From contig JABDKG010000099.1 of NCBI GenBank assembly GCA_013002305.1, forward strand, positions 1-64,000: DNA of 64,000 bases. Direction: 5' to 3'. Source of the stretch: Hellea sp. GTDB taxonomy: Bacteria > Pseudomonadota > Alphaproteobacteria > Caulobacterales > Maricaulaceae. The translations under genes were made by a program, and so were the position numbers. Below the pieces are notes generated by a model. The model ran no database searches and was not told where the DNA came from. It saw only the letters and a program-made list of their open reading frames with translations. This document shows positions 45,954 to 54,891 of the stretch, in pieces (within the stretch, counting starts at the first letter, position 1; each line of letters starts with the position of its first letter).

Positions 45954-46835
45954 ATGGATCAGTCTGCGAAAAACATCCATACTTTGCATGAGGGAATTGC
46001 GATCCCGTCCCATGATGATACCGGCCGGTCAAAGAATCCCCTAATTTTTGGGTTTACCGGCGCGAGTGGCGGGGTTGGCGTGACAGTTTCGTCCATACAA
46101 GCCGCATATCACCTCTCACGGCAAACGAATTTGCTCGGCCAACCTCTAAAAACCTGCTTACTATCCTTGGATTTCGAAAATAGTGCGCTTAGTCAATATC
46201 TCGATCTTGAACCATCGGTTTCAATCGCCGAGTTTCAGATCGACCCTGCGAAAGTGGATGCATCATTGTGTCAAAACTGGATGATCAAAACGGCTGCCGG
46301 ATTCGATGTTCTGATATTGCCGGGCACAGTCAATGGTAATGCTTTGGTCAATCCGAATACGGTCTTGGCTTTCTTAGATCAAATGTGCGAGCTTTATGAC
46401 GCTATTGTGCTCGATATTCCGAGGCTCTGGAGCCGCTGGACCCACGCAGCCCTTGGCGCTGCCGATAGGGTAGGAATGCTCGCTGAGCTCAATGTGCCGT
46501 CATTGCATTTTGCCCGAACCCGAAGCGCGGAAATCTTGAAAACGGTGAATGAGCTTTCAAAGTTCGAGTTCATCATCAACAAATTTGAGCGCCGATCTTT
46601 TCGCAATAGCGTGAAACTTTCTGATGCTGAAAGCGCCTTAAGGGAAGCTTTTTTACATACGATTTCAGTTTCTCAGGATAAATTACGTGATGCGCTGAAC
46701 CGTGGCGAACCCCTGGGTGTCAGCCACGGAGAAGCGCGCGTAACCCGCGATATAAACGTAATTTTAGATGATTGGACAAAAACCGAACTAGCGCGGCGAG
46801 AGCATGAAGGCCTGCGGATGGCAACTAATCGTTAA
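45954..46835 (+). CDS. cpaE: CpaE/TadZ-like ATPase homologue with degenerate Walker A
   Basis: 293-residue MinD/ParA-like protein at the cpaE position. CpaE/TadZ localises the Tad machine. It lacks the N-terminal receiver-like domain, starting almost directly with the nucleotide-binding fold. The P-loop reads GASGGVGVT, missing both the signature lysine and the GKT lysine, so ATP hydrolysis is doubtful. Other fold elements remain (CLLSLDFENSALSQYLDLEP; YDAIVLDIPRLW). Confidence 0.82.
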   Translation: MDQSAKNIHTLHEGIAIPSHDDTGRSKNPLIFGFTGASGGVGVTVSSIQAAYHLSRQTNLLGQPLKTCLLSLDFENSALSQYLDLEPSVSIAEFQIDPAKVDASLCQNWMIKTAAGFDVLILPGTVNGNALVNPNTVLAFLDQMCELYDAIVLDIPRLWSRWTHAALGAADRVGMLAELNVPSLHFARTRSAEILKTVNELSKFEFIINKFERRSFRNSVKLSDAESALREAFLHTISVSQDKLRDALNRGEPLGVSHGEARVTRDINVILDDWTKTELARREHEGLRMATNR

Positions 46836-46882
46836 TCTTAAACCTAAACCGAATAATTACAGCGATTTGATAAGAGTGGGAT

Positions 46883-48364
46883 ATGGGACGTTTTTCAAAA
46901 ATAATAAAAAGTGAAACGCCGCGCTACGTTGCCGAGGCCAAACCGGCTGCGGAACCGGTACCGGGCCCGGAGCTGTTGATTGAGGCGGTCTCTACAAAGC
47001 CTGAGAGCGCCGAACGTCGCCGCGCGGAAAAACCACAATCCAAAAAAAATCAAGAAAAAGCCTTAGAGAAAAGCATTTATCTTCATGGCAGACTCCTCGA
47101 TGAAATTGATTTGTCGCAGCTGGAAGGGCTCGACGAAGACGCCATGCGCAAAAGCGTTAATGTCGTTGTCCGGGATCTCGGACGCAAAGAGGGATTGAAC
47201 CTAAACCGCTCTCAATTTGATGACCTCGTCTCGGGAATAATTGACGAGATGACAGGGCTTGGACCGCTTGAAAACCTTCTTAAAGATGAAAGTGTGACAG
47301 ACATTCTGATTAATACTCATAATCAGGTTTATGTCGAACGCGGGGGCGAACTTGAGCTTAGCAAAATTCGCTTCGCCGATGAAAAACACTTGCTGCGTAT
47401 AATCAATCGTATCGTTGCCGCGGTCGGCCGGCGGGTGGATGAAAGTCAGCCTTTGACCGATGCGCGGCTTTTAGATGGTAGCCGGGTTAATGTTGCGATC
47501 GCGCCAATTGCCGTTGATGGTGCGCTTGTTTCCATTCGGAAATTCTCAAAAAAACCCTTCACACTCGACAAGCTGGTCGAATTTGGCGCGGTTCCCGACG
47601 CAGTTGCGCAATTCCTTTGGGCGGCGTGTAAAGCTCGGGTCACGATTTTGATATCGGGCGGAACGGGCTCGGGCAAGACGACATTGCTCAACGCTATGTC
47701 GCAGTCGATCAGTCATAAAGAACGTCTCATCACAATCGAAGACGCCGCCGAATTGCAACTGCAACAGCCGCATGTTGCGCGGATGGAGACCCGCCCGCCA
47801 AATATTGAAGGCAAAGGCGAAATACGCCAGCGCGAGCTGGTTAAAAACGCGCTTCGGATGCGTCCGGATCGGCTGATACTTGGTGAGGTGCGGGGCGAAG
47901 AAGCATTTGATATGCTACAGGCAATGAACACCGGCCATGAGGGCTCAATGTCAACTCTCCACGCCAATACGCCGCGTGATGCTATCACCCGACTTGAGCA
48001 AATGGTGGCGATGGGAGATTTGAAAATCACGCCCGAAGCGATCGCCGGACAGATTGCCAGCGCCATTGGCATTATCGTTCAGGCTCAGCGCCTGTCAGAT
48101 GGTCAGCGTAAAATTACTTCAGTTTCCGAAATTACCGGCATGGAAGGCACGGTCATTCAGATGCAGGAAATATTCAACTATACGCGTACCGGATCCGGGC
48201 CTAATCACGAAGTTATTGGTGAATTTCGCGCGACGGGTATCCGTCCGAATTGTCTGCCGGAGATCGTGACGCGTAATATTCCACTGCCCGAAGGCCTATT
48301 CGAGCCAAAGGTTTTGCCGGTTGGCAAGGCCTTTGAAAAAACCATTAAAGAGCGAACGGGGTAA
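46883..48364 (+). CDS. cpaF: Tad pilus assembly ATPase CpaF/TadA
   Basis: Secretion ATPase of the GspE/VirB11 superfamily, 493 residues, powering Flp pilus extension. Walker [15 protein letters not shown], the Asp box [12 protein letters not shown], Walker [15 protein letters not shown] and His box [14 protein letters not shown] are all intact. The first ~80 residues are a variable, charged linker. Confidence 0.95.
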   Translation: MGRFSKIIKSETPRYVAEAKPAAEPVPGPELLIEAVSTKPESAERRRAEKPQSKKNQEKALEKSIYLHGRLLDEIDLSQLEGLDEDAMRKSVNVVVRDLGRKEGLNLNRSQFDDLVSGIIDEMTGLGPLENLLKDESVTDILINTHNQVYVERGGELELSKIRFADEKHLLRIINRIVAAVGRRVDESQPLTDARLLDGSRVNVAIAPIAVDGALVSIRKFSKKPFTLDKLVEFGAVPDAVAQFLWAACKARVTILISGGTGSGKTTLLNAMSQSISHKERLITIEDAAELQLQQPHVARMETRPPNIEGKGEIRQRELVKNALRMRPDRLILGEVRGEEAFDMLQAMNTGHEGSMSTLHANTPRDAITRLEQMVAMGDLKITPEAIAGQIASAIGIIVQAQRLSDGQRKITSVSEITGMEGTVIQMQEIFNYTRTGSGPNHEVIGEFRATGIRPNCLPEIVTRNIPLPEGLFEPKVLPVGKAFEKTIKERTG

Positions 48365-48367
48365 GAC

Positions 48368-49330
48368 ATGCCTCAGGACACGCAACTCATCGTATTTTAT
48401 GCGCTCATTTTCGCCAGCACATGCCTGGCGATTAGTGCGTTGACGGGTGCTGGACTGGAAATGTACCGGACGCAGTTTCACGCTAATATGCGCGAAAAGA
48501 AAAAAGAAAAAATGGATACGCCCGAGGCGCTTTTGATGCGTATGCGGCGAGACCGCGGGCTTAGCCGAGAAGGTTATCTGCGAAATTTAAACTACCGAAT
48601 TGGTAAGCTTGTCATGCAATCGGGATTGCCGCTGAAGTCCAATTATATTTACCTGATTATGGCGGGGATGATTTTGGTTTCGGCCGGGGTCATGTTCCTT
48701 TGGAAAGGCGTCTTGCTATTCGCACTTGGGGCCGGAATAGCTGGCGCATTTTTGCCGCTTCTTATTGTCGATCGGTGGGTCAAACGCCGCCGTAAAAAGG
48801 CCGCGAAACAACTGCCAGAGGCGCTGGATGTGATCATTCGATCGTTGAAAGCCGGGCATCCTGTTCCTGTTGCGCTTGGTCTAGTGGGACGCGAAATGGC
48901 GGATCCAATCGGATCCGAATTTGGTATGGCCAGCGACGAGATCAGTTTTGGCGGAACCGTTAGCGGCGCAATACAGCGTATGGCAGATCGCATAGGTCAG
49001 GAAGATTTCGATCTGTTCGCCGCGATGATCCGATTGCAGGAAAAAACCGGCGGTAATCTGGCCGAGCTTTTGCAGGGCAACGCTGCGACCATTCGGTCCC
49101 GGCAGCGATTACGCCTGAAGGTTCGCGCAGCGTCGGCTGAAGGCCGGGTATCAGCTTTGATCTTAAACGCGGCCCCTGTAGGACTTTACTTTTTGGTCAA
49201 TGCCTTGGCGCCGGATTTCTATGGCGATGTTGAAAACACGACGGCCTTATCCTACGGATTTATAGGGATCATTTGCTGGATGTTGATCGGCAATATCGTC
49301 ATCCGCCACATGATCAATTTCAAGGTTTGA
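48368..49330 (+). CDS. tadB: Tad inner-membrane platform protein TadB
   Basis: 320-residue GspF-type membrane protein: helices at the N-terminus and at ~100-140, a cytoplasmic T2SSF domain (LPEALDVIIRSLKAGHP; LFAAMIRLQEKTGGNLAELL), and two C-terminal helices. It forms the platform with TadC for CpaF. Confidence 0.93.
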   Translation: MPQDTQLIVFYALIFASTCLAISALTGAGLEMYRTQFHANMREKKKEKMDTPEALLMRMRRDRGLSREGYLRNLNYRIGKLVMQSGLPLKSNYIYLIMAGMILVSAGVMFLWKGVLLFALGAGIAGAFLPLLIVDRWVKRRRKKAAKQLPEALDVIIRSLKAGHPVPVALGLVGREMADPIGSEFGMASDEISFGGTVSGAIQRMADRIGQEDFDLFAAMIRLQEKTGGNLAELLQGNAATIRSRQRLRLKVRAASAEGRVSALILNAAPVGLYFLVNALAPDFYGDVENTTALSYGFIGIICWMLIGNIVIRHMINFKV

Positions 49331-49331
49331 C

Positions 49332-50258
49332 ATGTTTGGGTTAACGTCAACAAATCAGCTGATTATCGTCGTTGCGCTATTATTTATCGCGTTCGCGATC
49401 ACCTTAATATTTGTCGCTATGAAAGATGCGCTGGAAGACAGCCGCAAAATTAAAGCCCGACTGGCTGGTAATTGGAAAGAAGAAAGTACGGGTACAATCC
49501 TGAAGCAAAATCAGGCTTTTCAGAACTTCGCCAACCATTTGTCAATGCCAGACGAAGAAGAGATTACGAAAATTCGCGCCCGCCTTTCCAAGGCCGGTTA
49601 TTATGGCAAGTCAGCCGTTAAAACCTATTATGCGGTCCGGATTTTATGTCTGGTCGTTCCGCAGCTCATTTTCATGCTCAATTGGGCGATATTCATGCCG
49701 CAGCTTGAGCAAAATTTAGCGATATCTATCAGTTGCGGTTTAATCGTTGCCGGCCTATTGGGTCCGCCAATCTTGATTCGGTACAAAATGAGCCGCCGCA
49801 CCCGGCAAGTCCGAAATGGCTTTCCGGACATGATGGATTTGATGGTGGCCTGTATCGAGGCCGGGCTGGGCATGAACGCCGCGCTTCTGCGCGTCGCCGA
49901 GGAAATCGGCAATCGTTATCCCGTCCTCAAGATAAATCTTGATCTATTGAACATAGAACTTCGGGCCGGGCGAGAGCGGCATATCGGGATGCTAAATTTT
50001 GCCAATAGGGTGAATATGGAAGAAGCCAAAGCCCTCGCTGTCATGCTGAGGCAATCTGAAGAAATGGGCTCGAGCCTCGGTAAATCGCTGCGAACTTTTT
50101 CCGATGAAATGCGCAATAAACGCATGATGCGCGCGGAGGAAAAAGCGATGGCGCTACCGGCCAAAATGACGGTCCCGCTTATCATCTTTATTTTCCCGGC
50201 TATCATGGCCATGCTTTTAATTCCAGCCGGACTGCGCATGATGGAAGGTTTCGCCTAG
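49332..50258 (+). CDS. tadC: Tad inner-membrane platform protein TadC
   Basis: 308-residue partner of TadB with the same T2SSF layout: FPDMMDLMVACIEAGLGMNAAL and MLRQSEEMGSSLGKSLRTFS, then a C-terminal hydrophobic segment. One base separates it from tadB and it shares one base with tadD. Confidence 0.93.
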   Translation: MFGLTSTNQLIIVVALLFIAFAITLIFVAMKDALEDSRKIKARLAGNWKEESTGTILKQNQAFQNFANHLSMPDEEEITKIRARLSKAGYYGKSAVKTYYAVRILCLVVPQLIFMLNWAIFMPQLEQNLAISISCGLIVAGLLGPPILIRYKMSRRTRQVRNGFPDMMDLMVACIEAGLGMNAALLRVAEEIGNRYPVLKINLDLLNIELRAGRERHIGMLNFANRVNMEEAKALAVMLRQSEEMGSSLGKSLRTFSDEMRNKRMMRAEEKAMALPAKMTVPLIIFIFPAIMAMLLIPAGLRMMEGFA

Positions 50259-51181
50259 TGATCAGATCTCTGGTCATATGCGGGCTCAGTATAAGCCTTA
50301 TCGGCTGCGCCAATATGGTCGAAGTGACGCCTGTCTATTACGACTCCACCGAAGAAATAAAATCTGATCCTTTCGATCCAGATGGTGGTTTTACCTTGGC
50401 CGAAACTTTGTTCCGCTCGGAGCGATATGCCGATGCGCTGGTCGAATTTGTCAAAGTAATGGAACATGACCCGTCGCGGGTCGAGGCGCGGTTCGGCGCG
50501 GGCGAAAGTTTTTTGGCACTTGGAAAATATCACGCGGCGGCCAAAATTTATTGGGACGATGAATTTAATTGGCCGGACGACGAAGCAGGCGACACATTGC
50601 AGATCGGGCGAATATTATCGGGCATCTACACGGATCGCTTTGAAAATCAGGCTAGCGCTATTCATGACGGGATGGTGCTAAGCACAAACGATGCTCGGCT
50701 CTGGAACGCTAAAGGACAATGGCATGATCGCCGCGCCGAATGGATGGATGCACTCGTTTGTTATGTAACGGCGATGGATATCGGCGAAAGACATTCCGGC
50801 ACAATCAACAATATGGGAATGTCGCTTATGCTTCAGGGCCGTTATGAAGAGGCACTTGGCAAATTTTCTCAGGCGAAATACCTTAGTCCTAAAACGGAAA
50901 TTTACGACAATAATCTCAGAATGAGTCAAATTATGATGGGCGAATTACGGTCTGCTTTGTCGGATATTGACGAAAGCCGCGGCGCCGATATTTTAAATGA
51001 TGCGGGATTTGTGGCTTACCAGCGAGGCCAGATAAAACAGGCATCGAAACTCTACCAGAAAGCCATAGAAATCAGCCCGGTTCATCACGTTAAGGCCCAG
51101 GCTAATCTTGATCTGTTACGACAGGAAGCGGGACTGGATTTAAAACCCGCCGCCCGTTCGGAAGCCACCCGAACGCCCTGA
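50258..51181 (+). CDS. tadD: TPR lipoprotein TadD
   Basis: 307-residue tetratricopeptide-repeat protein with a lipoprotein-like N-terminus (LIGC). TPR units are visible as RYADALVEFVKVMEHDPSR, NNMGMSLMLQGRYEEAL and RGQIKQASKLYQKAIEISP. TadD is the likely pilotin of the secretin. Its GTG start overlaps the tadC stop codon. Its last 42 bases overlap the convergent coiled-coil gene. Confidence 0.9.
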   Translation: MIRSLVICGLSISLIGCANMVEVTPVYYDSTEEIKSDPFDPDGGFTLAETLFRSERYADALVEFVKVMEHDPSRVEARFGAGESFLALGKYHAAAKIYWDDEFNWPDDEAGDTLQIGRILSGIYTDRFENQASAIHDGMVLSTNDARLWNAKGQWHDRRAEWMDALVCYVTAMDIGERHSGTINNMGMSLMLQGRYEEALGKFSQAKYLSPKTEIYDNNLRMSQIMMGELRSALSDIDESRGADILNDAGFVAYQRGQIKQASKLYQKAIEISPVHHVKAQANLDLLRQEAGLDLKPAARSEATRTP

Positions 51182-52618
51182 TGATCTGCCAGACGAGCGC
51201 GGTAATTTTACTTTCGGTAATGAAGTACGCGGCATACGCGGGATAGAGGTCCGGCTACGCGGGCTGCGATGGGTCCTACTTGTTCGCGGCAGACGCAGGC
51301 CTTCTGTCCAATCAACTCCGCCAAAATCACTATCTGAATATCGCCGGGTTGTTCTTTGCGCCCGTTCGATTTGGCGCCAAAGACTATCCCCGTCGAGCGC
51401 GCCGGCTAAAACCCGGAGCAACAAAGCGCCCACTAAGTTCCCGTCAAAAACAGATGAGGGCGCGTCATAGCGGCGTGACTTGAAACGACGCCGAATATCT
51501 TCAAGTTCTTTGAGGGTGCGCTCATATTTGCGTATCAGTGTTTTGGCTTCTTTTTGCTCGTCCTCGAGCTCATCGGAAACTCGCGCTAAATCCAATATTT
51601 CTTCTATGGCTCTGTCATCGTCCCGGCCGGTCGTTTGAGACGCCAAACGTCTAAGCTCGTTAAACTTAATTCGAGTCATGGCTTCTGAAACAACATTGAT
51701 CGCCTCGCGGAAAGACCCGGTATCTCCGGCCAGTAGGCTTTGATGTGCAGCTCGAATTTCCGAATATTCGCGCTCTGCGCCCGCGATCTTTTCGTCAGTT
51801 TTCTCAAGACCGGACTGGGCTTTAATCGAGGCCTTATGAAGGGCGGTGACACCTTTTGCTTCTAAAATCTCCGCTTCAAGTTTTTCTAGCGCCGCGCGCG
51901 CTTTGAGGACTTTATCCTCAAGGGCTTTGACGTGATTGCCTAGCCGGGTAGGAATGGCTTGGAGCCGTTGGTAATTCTCAGCTGCGCGGCGATATTTGAT
52001 AATGGACGCAACCCAGCTATCGAGCATTTTGGTTAAAAACCAGCCCTTCGCCTTTTTGGTGCCGTATCCGCGTTTATGCAAATAGCTAAACAAAGGATCA
52101 TTTTTATAAGGCGCGCCTTTTTCAAGCTCGTCCTGACGGGCGACTTCCAGCTTTTCGCTGGCGCGGATGACGGTATTTTCGGCCTGCTCAACTCGGTCCA
52201 GAGCGGCTATATAGGCAGGATCTTTCAAAATCTCTTTTTCCGCTTTCGCCGCGGCTTTGTCGTAAGCGTCGATTGCCTTATTGACTTTCGTTTCAAGATT
52301 ACGGCGTTCTGATTCCAGTTTTTCAATGCGTGCGACGGCTTTGTCCAGTTTAGAGCCCATAGCGGCCAGTTCTTTGTCATGGGCCTTCAGATATTTACCC
52401 GCTTGGCGGTCGACATATCCCAGCTCACCGCCTTCGCCCTTGGAGATCAGTCCAAGCCGTTCTTCGGCGATTTTATCATAAGCCAGAGATTGTTGACGGC
52501 GCAATTCGACCAAAGCTTCAGCGCTCCGCTTTGGCAAGAGCGAGGCTTCCGTGACGGCCGACCGCGCTTTGACAATCGCCGTATCAATATCGTGAAGAGT
52601 TTTTAGACCGCTTTTCAT
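51140..52618 (-). CDS. Coiled-coil protein with Arg/Ser/Gly-rich tail, unknown function
   Basis: 492-residue soluble protein without signal peptide. Residues ~1-400 are charged heptad-like helix (LEKLEAEILEAKG; EQKEAKTLIRKYERTLKELE). The last ~60 residues are basic and low-complexity (SGRSSGRSGGFRTGGGF), suited to binding nucleic acid, anionic lipid or peptidoglycan. ATG 52618 lies one base after the upstream gene's stop codon; a longer frame from 52672 would overlap that gene. Third gene of a three-gene operon. No family recognised. Confidence 0.8.
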   Translation of the reverse strand: MKSGLKTLHDIDTAIVKARSAVTEASLLPKRSAEALVELRRQQSLAYDKIAEERLGLISKGEGGELGYVDRQAGKYLKAHDKELAAMGSKLDKAVARIEKLESERRNLETKVNKAIDAYDKAAAKAEKEILKDPAYIAALDRVEQAENTVIRASEKLEVARQDELEKGAPYKNDPLFSYLHKRGYGTKKAKGWFLTKMLDSWVASIIKYRRAAENYQRLQAIPTRLGNHVKALEDKVLKARAALEKLEAEILEAKGVTALHKASIKAQSGLEKTDEKIAGAEREYSEIRAAHQSLLAGDTGSFREAINVVSEAMTRIKFNELRRLASQTTGRDDDRAIEEILDLARVSDELEDEQKEAKTLIRKYERTLKELEDIRRRFKSRRYDAPSSVFDGNLVGALLLRVLAGALDGDSLWRQIERAQRTTRRYSDSDFGGVDWTEGLRLPRTSRTHRSPRSRTSIPRMPRTSLPKVKLPRSSGRSSGRSGGFRTGGGF

Positions 52619-52619
52619 A

Positions 52620-53606
52620 TCACCAATCCAAAATCGTTCCGCCGGTTGTTTCGACGGAATATTCGGGTTCAAGATAGCCGCGTTTCTTCTGACCTATAAT
52701 GGCATTTTGAACAATTTGATCGTCTTTCTTATCTGCCGCGACAGCATTAAAAACCGCTTCAGAAACGCGAACGCCCCAAATATTTGTAAGTTCGCTTTTC
52801 TGATCTTCTTCGCTATTGATCATCACTTTGGCGTGTTCGCCCCCAGGCGTGATGCCTTCGACGATGAGATAATAATTTGTCACCTGCGTGCCGCTATCTT
52901 CGTTGATCCGGAAAACGCCGCTATATTCTTTTGGCCGCGAGACTATGCGGATTGTGTAAACCTGTGCCAACGCGTTTGATAATTGCTCAAGCTGCGCGAG
53001 CTTTGCTTCTGCGGCGCCGGCGTCCTGATTTTTCAAATCATCCTTGGCAAGGTTATATAAATCATCGGCCTTACTTTGCAGCGCGTCGGTTTTGGCTAGG
53101 CCCAACGCTTTTTCGTGAGCCGCTTCCAGCTTGTCCGGGATCGTATTGTTGATCAGTCTTTCGACGCGGTTGGCTTCGGCTTGCTGCGGGCGTTGAAATC
53201 CGAAGTAATTTATCGCGAATGCGGCGACGACGATAAAGATAATGGTGTAAATGAGTGGCAGCCATTTCCGGCGATTGACATAAATTTTCGCCAAGCGCGT
53301 AGAGAGACTTTTATTCGGCGGATCATAGACAAAACGCTGCTCTTCAAGCGCCAACACGCCGTCCATCAAAATTTCATCCGGAACATCAATTCCTTGCGCG
53401 TCGTAAATTTCTCGAAGCCGTACGATAAGGGCGCTGCGGCGTTCTTCGCCCGATAGTTCTTTTTCGACCATCAAGCGCTCATGCCGTAGCGTGTCGACAA
53501 CATCCATGGCGAGCATGACATCGTCGAGTTTTTGCTCAGATTTTTTGGCAGGCACGGCCGATTCTAGCGTTTCCGCCTCGCGCAAAATGTCATCAGTATT
53601 TACCAT
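52620..53606 (-). CDS. Membrane-anchored DUF6384-like protein
   Basis: 328 residues: a cytoplasmic N-terminal part (KLDDVMLAMDVVDTLRHER; ILMDGVLALEEQRFVYDPP), one transmembrane helix at ~115-135 (WLPLIYTIIFIVVAAFAIN) and a periplasmic helical-plus-beta part. The N-terminal motif recalls proteins labelled DUF6384; I am moderately sure of that name. Function unknown. Middle gene of the operon, 29 bases after the TelA-like gene. Confidence 0.75.
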   Translation of the reverse strand: MVNTDDILREAETLESAVPAKKSEQKLDDVMLAMDVVDTLRHERLMVEKELSGEERRSALIVRLREIYDAQGIDVPDEILMDGVLALEEQRFVYDPPNKSLSTRLAKIYVNRRKWLPLIYTIIFIVVAAFAINYFGFQRPQQAEANRVERLINNTIPDKLEAAHEKALGLAKTDALQSKADDLYNLAKDDLKNQDAGAAEAKLAQLEQLSNALAQVYTIRIVSRPKEYSGVFRINEDSGTQVTNYYLIVEGITPGGEHAKVMINSEEDQKSELTNIWGVRVSEAVFNAVAADKKDDQIVQNAIIGQKKRGYLEPEYSVETTGGTILDW

Positions 53607-53635
53607 CGGAGCATCTTACAAACTCAAATTTTTTC

Positions 53636-54814
53636 TTAGGTCTGATCAATCAGTAAAGTGGTTGAAGCGCCGCTCTCGGCCAATTTGGCAAGACGACGTT
53701 TTCCGTCTTCAACAATGACGCGGATTTCCTTTGAGTTTTCAGATGCCAAATGACGCATTTCCGCGATTATTTCATGGCTTCGCTCCTGATAGGATACGAC
53801 TGCGTCTAATAGTTTCTTTACGGCTGCCGCTGAAACGGTTGGGCCATAGCCGGATCTAATCGCAGCTTCCTGAACCTTATCTCCGACTTCGGCGAGCACT
53901 TCCAAGCTTTCATTCATACCTTTTTTCATGGCTTCGAGCGTTTGCGTACTTTCATGAAGGCCGTGCATTCCGGTCAGGGTTGCGGACAGGGCGGTTAAAA
54001 CGACTTCATTAGTGCTAAAGAATGAAATGCTCTGCGCGTAAACCCGCTCTTTGGCGTTTTTGGTCTGAACCAAGCGCGCCATAACCACTTCTGATGTGTT
54101 ATACCCAATCGTCAAATTATCCGACAGATCTTTAGCGACCTGATATCGTTTATCCGAAGTTTGTAGCGCCCTGAGTTTTTCGTCGCGATCAAGTTCGAGC
54201 TCGGCGCGTTTTGTTTTGTCATCGCCCGTATAGGCCTCGACAGTTTTAACTGCGACTCCAACAACCTCTTTAGCCTGCTCAAGTTCGGCATGGGCTTTTT
54301 CAAGGACGTCGAATGACAGAACTTCAGCGTTCTTCATCGCGCCGCGAAAATCCATATAGGCTTCGAGGATCAGCTGTTCACGCTCTATCTGAGTGGAAGT
54401 GTCTTCGGTGACGTCAGTATAAAGGTCTTTGATTTTATCAAAACGGGAGGCAATAGTTCCGCGCCTCAATTTCATCCAAAAATTGGAGACTTTTTCCATA
54501 GTTCCAATTTTGCCGTCAGCATATTGGTCGACCAGCGCTTTGGTATCATCACGGATTGAATTAAAGGCTGTTGTGATCCCTTCATACCGGGCGGCGACTT
54601 TTATCCCGGAAACCTGTTCGCGTACAACTTCGTTAAAATAAGAAGCTTGATTTAATGTGCGGGCAATAGCCGTTACATTGGCTTCATCAAGATCTGAGAT
54701 TTGGTCTAACAATGTTACGATCGGCACTGGATCGCTTTCGCCTTTAAGCAAGCCGAGCTCGCGTAATCCGCCTAATGCTTTGTCCAAATATTGTAGTGCG
54801 CTGAGTTTCGCCAC
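53636..54814 (-). CDS. TelA-like helical cytoplasmic protein
   Basis: 392-residue all-helical protein with distant resemblance to the TelA/YceH toxic-anion-resistance family (IEREQLILEAYMDFRGAM; VYAQSISFFSTNEVVLTAL). The start is taken as GTG 54814, because GGAGG lies just before it; the in-frame ATG at 54826 includes that Shine-Dalgarno in its own coding sequence. First gene of a three-gene minus-strand operon with a membrane protein and a coiled-coil protein. No role can be stated; relatives are linked to envelope stress in other bacteria. Confidence 0.7.
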   Translation of the reverse strand: MAKLSALQYLDKALGGLRELGLLKGESDPVPIVTLLDQISDLDEANVTAIARTLNQASYFNEVVREQVSGIKVAARYEGITTAFNSIRDDTKALVDQYADGKIGTMEKVSNFWMKLRRGTIASRFDKIKDLYTDVTEDTSTQIEREQLILEAYMDFRGAMKNAEVLSFDVLEKAHAELEQAKEVVGVAVKTVEAYTGDDKTKRAELELDRDEKLRALQTSDKRYQVAKDLSDNLTIGYNTSEVVMARLVQTKNAKERVYAQSISFFSTNEVVLTALSATLTGMHGLHESTQTLEAMKKGMNESLEVLAEVGDKVQEAAIRSGYGPTVSAAAVKKLLDAVVSYQERSHEIIAEMRHLASENSKEIRVIVEDGKRRLAKLAESGASTTLLIDQT

Positions 54815-54891
54815 TTCACCCTCCATTGTTTATTGTAAGGCTAATATAGGAAAGGCGGGGGTGCCTGCAAACGGATTCCATAAATAGCATG

